Assembly: GCA_947177185.1 (NCBI GenBank)
Contig: CAMWTJ010000003.1
Span: 45,169-109,168, forward strand
Origin: an uncultured Porphyromonadaceae bacterium
GTDB taxonomy: Bacteria > Bacteroidota > Bacteroidia > Bacteroidales > Muribaculaceae
Reading direction: 5' to 3'
Length of the DNA stretch: 64,000 nt
In this document: one piece after another, positions 29,870 through 38,504 of the stretch
How positions within the stretch are numbered: the first letter of the stretch is position 1
Layout of the letters: each line of letters starts with the position of its first letter
Program-made: the position numbers and the translations under genes
The notes under the pieces: generated by a model
Seen by the model: only the letters and a program-made list of their open reading frames with translations
The model's database searches: none
Told to the model about the DNA's origin: nothing

Positions 29870-29990
29870 GAAATAAAACATTACAGCAAGAGATTGCTTT
29901 CTTTTCATGAGTAATATGGAATAGACACTTAATTGATACAACACTATGTGTACGACGCATGGGGGACTCGGGAGAGCCCCCCATGCTCGT
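29870..29990 (+). ncRNA. Candidate structured small RNA
   Basis: Downstream of the strong promoter; hairpins AGCAA-GAGA-TTGCT (29885-29898) and 13-bp GCATGGGGGACTC-GGGA-GAGCCCCCCATGC (29957-29986), both with GNRA loops. No T-run; 3' end uncertain. Confidence 0.4.
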
Positions 29991-30021
29991 TAAGAGCCGG
30001 TTCGAAAATAATGCAGGCAGG

Positions 30022-31326
30022 TCAGAAAGTAAACTGGCACATGGCACCCACGCGACGGGCAGAACGCGCGTAGCCGTCGACGTTGCAGCGCAGCCCCCAG
30101 TCGAACTCCACGCCGGCCTGTATGCGCGGAGTCAGATTCCAGAACAGATTGGCACACGCCCACAGTCCGTACTTGTACTCGCTGCCGGCCGTGCCCTCGC
30201 GTGCATAAAGACGCGTCTGGCTGAACGAGGCGCTTGCGAAGATATCGGGCCGAAAATTGTACTGCAGGCCGAGGTTCCATCCGAGCGATGCAGGAGCGTA
30301 CATGTGTCCGGGGTCTGCGACGTCCGGCAAAAGGTCGTAGGCACCGCATATGAGGTCGCCGCCCATGCTTGAGGTGCCGCGTCCGTAGTTGAGAGTGGCA
30401 TACACGGTAAGAGGGTCGGCAGGATGGCCGGTGGCGCTCAGCAGCACACCCCACCCTGCCCTTCGGTGTGTGCGTTCCGAAATCAGGTCGCGATAGCCCA
30501 CCGAACGGACTATACCGCTCAGGCGCACATGCGACGTCGGTCCCCACGCATACTGCACAAATGCAGCTCCGTCGGGACACACCGTGCTGGCGGCCTCAGT
30601 GCTCACACCGTCGGTAGCCACGGCTGTGGTCGGGTTTTCCACCGACACAGCCGCCGTCCAGCCGCTGCGGAATGTATGCATGTAGCGCAGCAGCACCGTG
30701 GTGTTGCTTATCTTATTGTTGGCACCCTGCGCGTCTATCACGGGCGGCTGAGCGGCAGGGTCGCCGAACGTCGACGACGCGTAGCCCACGGTCACATCGC
30801 CTATGGTGGCGTAGGCCTTTTTCAGTTGAAAGCCCACATGGTCGTAGCCGTTGAAATTTCCTTCTATATAGAGCTGGTAATGGCCGAGCATTTTATTGCG
30901 GCCTATCACTCTGAAAAACAACCCTGTGCCCGACGGCGACACACCCAGGCGGTCGCGGCTCGTGCGCTGCGCGGGGTCCATTGTGATAAGGTAGGGAGAG
31001 AAGCCGTTGCTCTTGGTCATGTAGCCCACATCGTACCAACCGCGCATGCGCACAAGGCCGCCTATGCCCATGGCCAGCTGCGAATCCTTGCTCATGAACA
31101 TGAAGTACGGGGCTTCGGGGTCCTGAAAGCCGCGGAACTGGTCGAAATAGTACTCGGCGACTATACGGTTGATACTGTCTACCTGCTCGGGGGTGTACTT
31201 GTTGCCGCCGAGTTCATAATAGACTACATCGGCGGCAGCGGCAGCGCGCTGGCGATCGACATGGCTTTGCGCCGATACGGCCATTGCTGCTGCCGCAGCG
31301 GCCATAAACAAAAATATGCGCTTCAT
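30022..31326 (-). CDS. Porin-like outer membrane protein (DcaP-like)
   Basis: Signal peptide, beta-barrel strand pattern, C-terminal aromatic (MCQFTF). Confidence 0.75.
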   Translation of the reverse strand: MKRIFLFMAAAAAAMAVSAQSHVDRQRAAAAADVVYYELGGNKYTPEQVDSINRIVAEYYFDQFRGFQDPEAPYFMFMSKDSQLAMGIGGLVRMRGWYDVGYMTKSNGFSPYLITMDPAQRTSRDRLGVSPSGTGLFFRVIGRNKMLGHYQLYIEGNFNGYDHVGFQLKKAYATIGDVTVGYASSTFGDPAAQPPVIDAQGANNKISNTTVLLRYMHTFRSGWTAAVSVENPTTAVATDGVSTEAASTVCPDGAAFVQYAWGPTSHVRLSGIVRSVGYRDLISERTHRRAGWGVLLSATGHPADPLTVYATLNYGRGTSSMGGDLICGAYDLLPDVADPGHMYAPASLGWNLGLQYNFRPDIFASASFSQTRLYAREGTAGSEYKYGLWACANLFWNLTPRIQAGVEFDWGLRCNVDGYARSARRVGAMCQFTF

Positions 31327-31383
31327 AATGCGATGATGTGAGATAAGCGTTTTTGCTTATAACACATTTCGCCGCCGCGCGGT

Positions 31384-32160
31384 TCACTGTTTGCCGAACA
31401 ACGATTGCGCGTTTGCGAAAGTAGCATCGGCCAGTGCATCGGCCGACATGCCGAGCGCTTCGGCGCAGCGCACTGCCGTGGCCGCGATATATGCGCTCTC
31501 GTTGCGGCGGCCGCGATGCGGCACCGGCGCAAGGTATGGCGAATCCGTTTCGAGAAGAAGCCTCGAAACGGTGATGGAAGGCAGAGCGTCGGCCACCCGG
31601 CAGTTCTTGAACGTAACAATACCGTTTATGCCGAAATACCAGTCGTCGCCCAGTCGTCGCCGAACGGCATCGACATCGGCTTCCGTACCTCCGAAACTGT
31701 GCATCACGCCGCGCATGCCTTTGACGCCCGACAGCACCTCAAGCGTTTCGTCGAGGGCCTCGCGGCAGTGTATCACCAGCGGCAGCCCCAGAGCTGCCGC
31801 GTGAGCGGCCTGCATCTCAAGCGCCTGCATCTGCTGCTCGCGGAACGTGCGGTCCCAATACAGGTCCATGCCCACCTCGCCCACAGCCACATCGCCGGGC
31901 TGCAGCGCTGCAAGCGCCTGCTCCACATCGTCGCGCCAGCCTTCGCCCACCTCGGTGGGATGAAGCCCCATGGCCGCCGATATGCGCTGCGGGAACTGCT
32001 GTTGCAGCGCCCGCAACGGCGCTATGGTAGTAAGGTCGACATTGGGCATGAGCATAGCTTCCACGCCGGCGTCCACCGCCCGCTCCACCGCCGCGGCGCC
32101 TCCGCCGTCGGCATCGAAATCGGACAGATACAGATGCGTGTGTGTGTCGTAAAGCCTCAT
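31384..32160 (-). CDS. TatD family hydrolase
   Basis: YDTHTHLYLSDFD, AMGLHPTE, VIHCREA, LETDSPYLAPVPHRGRRNE. Confidence 0.95.
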   Translation of the reverse strand: MRLYDTHTHLYLSDFDADGGGAAAVERAVDAGVEAMLMPNVDLTTIAPLRALQQQFPQRISAAMGLHPTEVGEGWRDDVEQALAALQPGDVAVGEVGMDLYWDRTFREQQMQALEMQAAHAAALGLPLVIHCREALDETLEVLSGVKGMRGVMHSFGGTEADVDAVRRRLGDDWYFGINGIVTFKNCRVADALPSITVSRLLLETDSPYLAPVPHRGRRNESAYIAATAVRCAEALGMSADALADATFANAQSLFGKQ

Positions 32161-32167
32161 GCGCGCA

Positions 32168-33118
32168 TCATATTTTGCGCGAGGCCATGCGCTCGGCGGT
32201 TTCCACGAAAAACTCCCTCAGCGCTTCGTCGGCAAACACGGCGCGGTCAAGGGCGGCGATGGCCAGGGCATGGTGTTCGGCCGCGGCGGCGTCGCACCGC
32301 TCGCCTATGCGCAGACGCTCATAGAGCCTGCGCACCTGATGTATTTTCTCGTCGTCGGCGAGGTCTTCCTCGAGTATGGCGTCAAGCTCGCCGTGGCTTT
32401 CGTGGCGTGCCGTGATGAGCATCCACGTTTCTTTTTCGTTGATGATATCTCCGCCGATAGGCTTGCCGAACGTGGCTGCGTCGCCAAACGTATCGAGCCA
32501 GTCGTCGCGCAGCTGAAACGCGAGGCCGAGCTGCAGGCCGTAGTCGCCGAGAGCTTCCACGGTGCGGTCGTCGGCGCCGCCCACCATAGCGCCAATACGG
32601 CACGCCGACGCCAGCAGGGCGCCTGTCTTGAGGCTTATCATATGGAAATATTCGTCGGTGGTCACGTTTCTGCGCGACTCGAATTCAGTGTCGAGTTGCT
32701 GGCCCTCGTAGACGCGCAGCGCCATATCGTTGAACTCAGCGGCCACAGGCGCCACCACCTTCTGCGGCACCCCCAGCGCGAGCTGCGAGGCAAGCGTGAG
32801 CATGGCGTCGCCGCTCAGTATGGCCTGATTGGCTCCGAAGCGCGCAGGCACACTCGGACGGCCGCGACGCATGGCCGAACGGTCCATTATATCGTCGTGC
32901 ACGAGCGTGAAATTATGGAACATCTCGAGAGCGAGTGCCGCGGGCATCACATCGTAGACACTGCCGCCACACGCCCGGCAAGCCTGCACGGCCAGCAGCG
33001 GCCTCAGCCGCTTGCCCCCGCCTTCGAGTGCGTAACGTATGGGTTGATAAAGGCCGGCCGGCTTTTCCGGCAGCCTTATGGACGCGATGTGTTGCTCTAT
33101 GATTTCAGACAGTTCCAT
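32168..33118 (-). CDS. Polyprenyl synthetase family protein
   Basis: GGGKRLRPLLAVQA, LVHDDIMDRSAMRRGRPS, QLRDDWLD; start set at 33118 from the promoter position. Confidence 0.94.
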   Translation of the reverse strand: MELSEIIEQHIASIRLPEKPAGLYQPIRYALEGGGKRLRPLLAVQACRACGGSVYDVMPAALALEMFHNFTLVHDDIMDRSAMRRGRPSVPARFGANQAILSGDAMLTLASQLALGVPQKVVAPVAAEFNDMALRVYEGQQLDTEFESRRNVTTDEYFHMISLKTGALLASACRIGAMVGGADDRTVEALGDYGLQLGLAFQLRDDWLDTFGDAATFGKPIGGDIINEKETWMLITARHESHGELDAILEEDLADDEKIHQVRRLYERLRIGERCDAAAAEHHALAIAALDRAVFADEALREFFVETAERMASRKI

Positions 33119-33140
33119 GTTGCGATTTGTTTGGTTGCTG

Positions 33141-33172
33141 CAAAGGTAGCGAAGAATTTCCACAATTACAAA
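33141..33172 (-). promoter_or_regulatory. Promoter of the polyprenyl synthetase gene (TTTG-N20-TACCTTTG on minus)
   Basis: Plus-strand CAAAGGTA 33141-33148 and CAAA 33169-33172, spacer 20. Confidence 0.7.
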
Positions 33173-33241
33173 AGCAAAACGCGGCGCGGCTCCCGGGCGG
33201 CCCTGCGCTGCACCCGCGGTAGCACCCGCGGCGGCAGGGCA

Positions 33242-33274
33242 TTTGGAGTTTTCGCTTATTTTTCGTTAACTTTG
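33242..33274 (+). promoter_or_regulatory. Promoter of the ECF sigma gene (TTTG-N21-TAACTTTG)
   Basis: TTTG 33242-33245, TAACTTTG 33267-33274, ATG at 33292. Confidence 0.65.
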
Positions 33275-33291
33275 CGCCATCCAAGACTGCT

Positions 33292-33801
33292 ATGACCACT
33301 CGCGAATTCGAAAAAGAGTTCAAGCGCCTGTATCTCCCGCTGGGCATGTATGCGCTGCGTATAGTCGGCGACACATCGTCGGCCGAAGACATCGTGCAGG
33401 AAGCCTTCATCAGTATCTGGCAGTCAGTCGGCGCCGATGGCGCCGAGGCTCCGGCCAATTTCAAGGCCTATATGTACCGCGCGGTGCGCAACGGGTGCAT
33501 CAGCCACCTGCGTCAGCAGAAGCACCCGGAAGAGCTGCAGCCCGACCTGCCGCAGCCCGACGAAGCGGAGATAGACACATCCGAACGCGACGCCCGCATA
33601 TGGCAGGCCGTAGACGCTCTGCCCGAGCGCTGCCGGGAGATATTCCTTATGAGCAAGCGCGACGGCCTCTCAAACGACGAGATAGCCGAAGAACTCGGAC
33701 TGTCTGTAAGCACAGTCAAAAACCAGATGGTCAAGGCCATGTCGCGGCTGCGCGATGCGCTTTCCACCGGCCACAGACCGTTTTTTCTTCCTTTTTTGTA
33801 A
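33292..33801 (+). CDS. ECF (FecI-like) RNA polymerase sigma factor
   Basis: SAEDIVQEAFISIWQ; DGLSNDEIAEELGLSVSTVKNQMVKAMSRLRDAL. Confidence 0.93.
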   Translation: MTTREFEKEFKRLYLPLGMYALRIVGDTSSAEDIVQEAFISIWQSVGADGAEAPANFKAYMYRAVRNGCISHLRQQKHPEELQPDLPQPDEAEIDTSERDARIWQAVDALPERCREIFLMSKRDGLSNDEIAEELGLSVSTVKNQMVKAMSRLRDALSTGHRPFFLPFL

Positions 33802-33867
33802 AAAATTTCTTTTCGGGATAGTACTTTTCGGAGTTTTTTGCGTCACAGGGGCAAAAAACATCTTGAA

Positions 33868-34323
33868 ATGGAAAAATCACGCATTGAATTCATCGCCCGC
33901 CACTACCGCCGCGGAGCTTTCGACAGCCGCCGCGCATGGCTGCGCCTCGGTATAGCCTCGCCCATAGCCTGGTGGCGCCGCGGCAAGGTGGCGGCGGCAG
34001 TGGCCGCAGGAGCCATCCTCACAGCGTCAGCTGCCATATTGTGCTACGAAGGGCTGCACACGCAGCCGGAAGCGCCGGAGCAGCAACAGACAGCAGCACC
34101 CGCGCCCTCGCCGCTAAAAGCCGTAAAGGCCATCGACTTCACAGACGCAATGCTCCCCGCCGTGCTGCGCGAAATCCGCTCTACCTACGGCGTGGAAATA
34201 CACAATGTGCCTGAAAACGCGGCTTCCTACCGCCTGACGCTGCATTACGAAGGCAACGCTGCCGACCTCGTGGCCACTATAAACGAGATTCTGGGCACTG
34301 AAATGACCGTATCCGAGCCATGA
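33868..34323 (+). CDS. Short FecR/DUF4974-like anti-sigma protein
   Basis: 151 aa; single TM (VAAAVAAGAILTASAAILCY), C-terminal STN/DUF4974-like module; lies between sigma and TonB receptor. Confidence 0.68.
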   Translation: MEKSRIEFIARHYRRGAFDSRRAWLRLGIASPIAWWRRGKVAAAVAAGAILTASAAILCYEGLHTQPEAPEQQQTAAPAPSPLKAVKAIDFTDAMLPAVLREIRSTYGVEIHNVPENAASYRLTLHYEGNAADLVATINEILGTEMTVSEP

Positions 34324-36740
34324 ACCGCGTATTTCTGATTGCCATATTCATGTGCGCGGCAGCCTTGGCGCACGCACGCGGCAGCGTCACACTCCATGCC
34401 GTCGACAAGCCGGCCGCGGAAGTGTTCGGCGCCCTTATGGCGCAGACCGGCAAGAATTTCGTTTACGAAGCCGGGCTGCTTGACGGCCTTAGAGTGAGTG
34501 TCGACGCCGATTCCAGGCCGCTGAAACAGGTGCTGTCCGAAATATTCCGCGACACAGACATTGAGTATAAACTGAAAGGACGCGATGTGGTGCTGCGCCG
34601 CAGGCAGGTGCCGGCAAGCCGCCGCGTCATAGAAGCCACACGCGGCACTACAGGACTCACGGCTTCGCCCAACGAGCTCGACGAGCTGGTGGTAGTGTCG
34701 CGCCTGGAAACCCCGCCAGTAGAGAGCGCCGAACTCGGCGCACGCAAGCTCACGGCCGCCGACATGCGGGGCGTGCCCGTGATAATGGGCGAACCCGACG
34801 TAGCGAAGGCGCTGCAGATGCAGGCCGGAGTGGCCGACGGCAGCGAAGGCTTGGCCGGAATGTATGTGCACGGCGGCGAGGCCGACGAAAACCTGTGGCT
34901 GCTCGACAATGTGCCCATATATCAGGTGAACCATTTCGCGGGGTTATTCTCGGCGTTCAACACCGAGGCCATACGCTATGCCGACTTCTTCAAAACGTCA
35001 ATACCTGCCAAGTACGACGGACGCCTCTCGTCGGTGGCCGATGTGCGCACCGCCGACGGTTCGCCCGACGGATTCGGCGGCTCGGCACGCTTCGGCCTCA
35101 CTTCCGGCGCCGTGTGCCTCGGAGGCCCTATCGGCAGCCGTACCACCTGGATGGTGGCCGCTCGCCGCTCGTGGTACGACCTGCTCTCGGCTCCATTGCT
35201 CGCCATAGCCAACTCTTCGTCGGAAAACGAAAAGACGCGATTCCGATATGCGTTCACCGATTTAAACGCAAAACTCACGCACCGCTTCTCCGATAAGGCG
35301 AAAGCGTTTGTGAGTGTATACGCCGGCCGCGACGTGCTCAAGACGGGTTCGGACGAAAGCGACGACAACGGCTCGTCGGGTTGGTGCGATTCCGACCGCT
35401 ACGACTTCAGCTGGGGCAATCTCGTGGCGCAGGCCGGCCTCTACTACCGCTTCAGCCACCGCACCGGCGCCGAATTCACGGCGGCCTACACGCGCTATTT
35501 CTCTACAATGAAGCGCGACGAAAAGTCCACCGAGTTCACGCAGGGAGGCAGTCGCACGTCGCACATAGTGGTTGACACCGACAACGATATAAACGACTGG
35601 ATAGCACGCGCCGACTTCGACACCCGCCTCACGGGAACAGCACGCCTGCGCTACGGCATAAAAGGCACCGTGCACTCGTTTTTGCCCGCACGCACCTACC
35701 GCAGCTACGACTTAGACGACACATCCATGGCCACACGCGACTCCACCACCCACTACCGCGGAGGCGAAGCCAACGCATATGCCGACGCCGACTGGACCAT
35801 AACGCCGCGTCTGCGAGTCAACGCCGGCCTTCAGGCATCGCTGTTTCGCGTCGACAGCCATACGCGCTACGGCCTGGCTCCGCGCGTATCGGCGTGCTAC
35901 AGGCCGGCGCCCGGCTGGGCAGTGAAAGCCGCCTATACACGCACCAACCAGTTTGTGCACCAGCTGTGCCAAAGCTATCTCGCTCTGCCGTCTGACCAGT
36001 GGATTCCGATTTCAGGCGACTTCAAACCCGAATCGGCCGACAAGGTGGCCTTAGGAGCCGTATGGCAGCCCGAAAACGGAGCTTATGCCATCACTGCGGA
36101 AGCGTACTACAAAAGCATGCACAATCTTATCGATTTCCGCGACGAATACTACCTGCTGCCACCGCTCGCGCAATGGGACGCTCGGCTCACCTCAGGCAGC
36201 GGCACGGCCAAGGGACTCGACATCACTCTTGAGAAGAAAAGCGGCCGGCTCACAGGCCACATAGCGTATTCGCTGGCATGGGCCGACCGCACCTTCCCCG
36301 AAAAGAACGGCGGACGCACCTATCCGGCGCGCAACGACAACCGCCACACCATAAAGATACTGCTCGGATGGCGCATCAGCAGCAAGGTAAGACTCAACGC
36401 CGCATGGACCGGCCATTCCGGCAACCGCTACACTCTCATGACGCAGACATGGCAAGGGCCGCAGACAGGCGCCGGAGATAACGACTCGTTCGGCCATGCA
36501 TCCGAGGTCCCATTGCGCGCTCCGCTCAACAGCTACAGGCTGCCCTTCTATCACCGGCTTGACCTCTCGCTCGACATACAGCGCCGCCACGGCTACTGGA
36601 CCATAAGCCTGTTCAATGCTTATTGCCACATGAACACCATAGCCGTGGGCCGCGACGAGGACCGCTACGGCAGAGAGGTGTTCCGAAAAGTAAAACTACT
36701 ACCCATAATCCCATCCATATCATACACATGGCTGTTCTGA
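34320..36740 (+). CDS. TonB-dependent receptor with N-terminal STN domain
   Basis: Signal peptide; STN-like SVTLHAVDKPAAEVFGALMAQTGKNFVYEA; plug and barrel (VNHFAGLFSAFNTEAIRYADFFKTSIPAKYDGRLSSV). Confidence 0.9.
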   Translation: MNRVFLIAIFMCAAALAHARGSVTLHAVDKPAAEVFGALMAQTGKNFVYEAGLLDGLRVSVDADSRPLKQVLSEIFRDTDIEYKLKGRDVVLRRRQVPASRRVIEATRGTTGLTASPNELDELVVVSRLETPPVESAELGARKLTAADMRGVPVIMGEPDVAKALQMQAGVADGSEGLAGMYVHGGEADENLWLLDNVPIYQVNHFAGLFSAFNTEAIRYADFFKTSIPAKYDGRLSSVADVRTADGSPDGFGGSARFGLTSGAVCLGGPIGSRTTWMVAARRSWYDLLSAPLLAIANSSSENEKTRFRYAFTDLNAKLTHRFSDKAKAFVSVYAGRDVLKTGSDESDDNGSSGWCDSDRYDFSWGNLVAQAGLYYRFSHRTGAEFTAAYTRYFSTMKRDEKSTEFTQGGSRTSHIVVDTDNDINDWIARADFDTRLTGTARLRYGIKGTVHSFLPARTYRSYDLDDTSMATRDSTTHYRGGEANAYADADWTITPRLRVNAGLQASLFRVDSHTRYGLAPRVSACYRPAPGWAVKAAYTRTNQFVHQLCQSYLALPSDQWIPISGDFKPESADKVALGAVWQPENGAYAITAEAYYKSMHNLIDFRDEYYLLPPLAQWDARLTSGSGTAKGLDITLEKKSGRLTGHIAYSLAWADRTFPEKNGGRTYPARNDNRHTIKILLGWRISSKVRLNAAWTGHSGNRYTLMTQTWQGPQTGAGDNDSFGHASEVPLRAPLNSYRLPFYHRLDLSLDIQRRHGYWTISLFNAYCHMNTIAVGRDEDRYGREVFRKVKLLPIIPSISYTWLF

Positions 36741-37744
36741 ACAGAATACTGCCCCTGCTTCCGGCTCTCGCGCTGACAGGGTGCTACGAAAATTTCTCAC
36801 CCGGCGTGCAGTCCGAACCCGTGTTGTGCATCAACGCCATAGTCACTGCAGGAAATCCCGTGGAGCCGGAATTATCGCACACGTGGTATTACACCGACGG
36901 CAGCAACACCCCTTGGCAAAACGACCAAAACGAGCCTGACCACAGCGTGGCCGACGCCACTGTGCGCATATACATCGACGGACACCCCATGCCCGAAGGT
37001 TACACAGCCGCCGAGGGCGATACGATACGCATCGTGGCCGAAAGCCGGACCTACGGCTCCGCCGAGGCTACCGTGACGGTGCCGCATGCGCCCGCCATAA
37101 CCCTTGAAGGGTGCACTCCGCGCGCCACAAGCTATGGCGCGGCCGGCGACCACCCGGACTATGCAATGATGGACTACGTGATGTTTGACCTCAACGTCGA
37201 GCTGCGCATCGACGACCACGCAGCCACTGCCGACTATTTCCGCTTCTACTACGAGCCTGTGAGCTACGGCACGAACGAGCATGGCATCGAAGTGCTGTCG
37301 CGCGGTTCGTTCAACTACGACGCCGAGCCCATATTCTCGGAACACATAGGCGTGTTCGAGTCGGTGACGGGCAGCGACTCCTGGGGCTTCACGTTTTTCT
37401 CCGACAGGCAGTTTGCGGGCGACAGCTACACACTGCGGTTGCGGCTGACCAACATCAGCTACCACGCCATCTCTGTCGACTACGACGAGCGCCTCGAACA
37501 CTGCGGCTTTCTGCTGACCCTCGCATCGGTATCCGAGAGCTACTACAAATGGTGCAACTACATCTGGCAGTGCGAAAACGGCATTGTGGGCGATATGAGC
37601 AACGTAGGCTTCGCCCCTCCGATGCCAGGCTACAGCAATGTTTCCACAGGTGCCGGAATAGTGGCCGCGCAGACTCCGAGCCAATATTACATAGATTTAA
37701 CCGATTTCATACGCAGTACTCTCGCCTCCGACGACTCAAAATGA
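36728..37744 (+). CDS. DUF4249 family lipoprotein
   Basis: Lipobox LALTGCYENF; follows the TonB receptor with 13-nt overlap; start re-assigned from 36623. Confidence 0.78.
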   Translation: MAVLNRILPLLPALALTGCYENFSPGVQSEPVLCINAIVTAGNPVEPELSHTWYYTDGSNTPWQNDQNEPDHSVADATVRIYIDGHPMPEGYTAAEGDTIRIVAESRTYGSAEATVTVPHAPAITLEGCTPRATSYGAAGDHPDYAMMDYVMFDLNVELRIDDHAATADYFRFYYEPVSYGTNEHGIEVLSRGSFNYDAEPIFSEHIGVFESVTGSDSWGFTFFSDRQFAGDSYTLRLRLTNISYHAISVDYDERLEHCGFLLTLASVSESYYKWCNYIWQCENGIVGDMSNVGFAPPMPGYSNVSTGAGIVAAQTPSQYYIDLTDFIRSTLASDDSK

Positions 37745-37872
37745 ACAACTACGCCACAGCAATACTGATGATACTCGCCTCCTATACATCGCCGTCGAAA
37801 GGTGCCGGCAGCACCGGCTCCCAAGCACAGGAGCACGAAAAAACAAACCGAAAAACAATCAGCAAACTATGA
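37741..37872 (+). CDS. 43-aa ORF with ATGA overlaps at both ends
   Basis: MNNYATAILMILASYTSPSKGAGSTGSQAQEHEKTNRKTISKL; ATG overlaps the DUF4249 stop and its stop overlaps the next ATG. Confidence 0.45.
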   Translation: MNNYATAILMILASYTSPSKGAGSTGSQAQEHEKTNRKTISKL

Positions 37873-38417
37873 ATCACCTTTCAACTGCAATACTGAGCGC
37901 CATAGCCGCGCTCCTCATGCTGGCCGCCACATCCTGCGGCAGAGGAAAAGACTACGCACCCATGCAGGCATCGTCGCAGTCATGCACCATAGCCGTGCGA
38001 TGCGTGGCCCACGACGGAAGCGACCTGCTCGACAATAAAAAAATAGCCGACGGAATTACATTGGAGGGCCGAAGCTCCAACACGCGGCTGAAATACGAAC
38101 TCCGCACTATCAACGGACACAAGTGCATCGTGTTCGAGGCCGATATCCCCGACCGCAACGACATGCGCTGGACCTACGACCGGCGCGAGGCAAGCGGCAT
38201 CTCCAAAGTGGCGCTGAAAATCGACAGACAGCGCCTCGATCTGGAGTGCGCCTTAAAATACATCGCAAACAGGCCACCGGCCGCTGCCGGAGGCTCTCTT
38301 ACGCTCGAACAGGTGACGCTTAAAGGACATACCTTCAAAAAATCAGGAGGCATGGTGCCTGTAACCCTGCATTTCGACGAAAACATAAAGCTGTTAAACC
38401 CCGTGGCACAACATTAA
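37869..38417 (+). CDS. Hypothetical lipoprotein
   Basis: MNHLSTAILSAIAALLMLAATSCGRG lipobox; last gene of the receptor operon. Confidence 0.65.
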   Translation: MNHLSTAILSAIAALLMLAATSCGRGKDYAPMQASSQSCTIAVRCVAHDGSDLLDNKKIADGITLEGRSSNTRLKYELRTINGHKCIVFEADIPDRNDMRWTYDRREASGISKVALKIDRQRLDLECALKYIANRPPAAAGGSLTLEQVTLKGHTFKKSGGMVPVTLHFDENIKLLNPVAQH

Positions 38418-38504
38418 TCGCAGCCGGCACCGGCCTCCCGGCGGCATGGAAAGTTGATAAAGAATTGCGAATATCGGAGATTTTTCGCTAATTTTGCAGT
38501 AGCT

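Noticed and set aside
31405-33295. Plus-strand ORFs across TatD and the polyprenyl synthetase
   Set aside because: Shadow ORFs of two strongly recognisable minus-strand enzymes.
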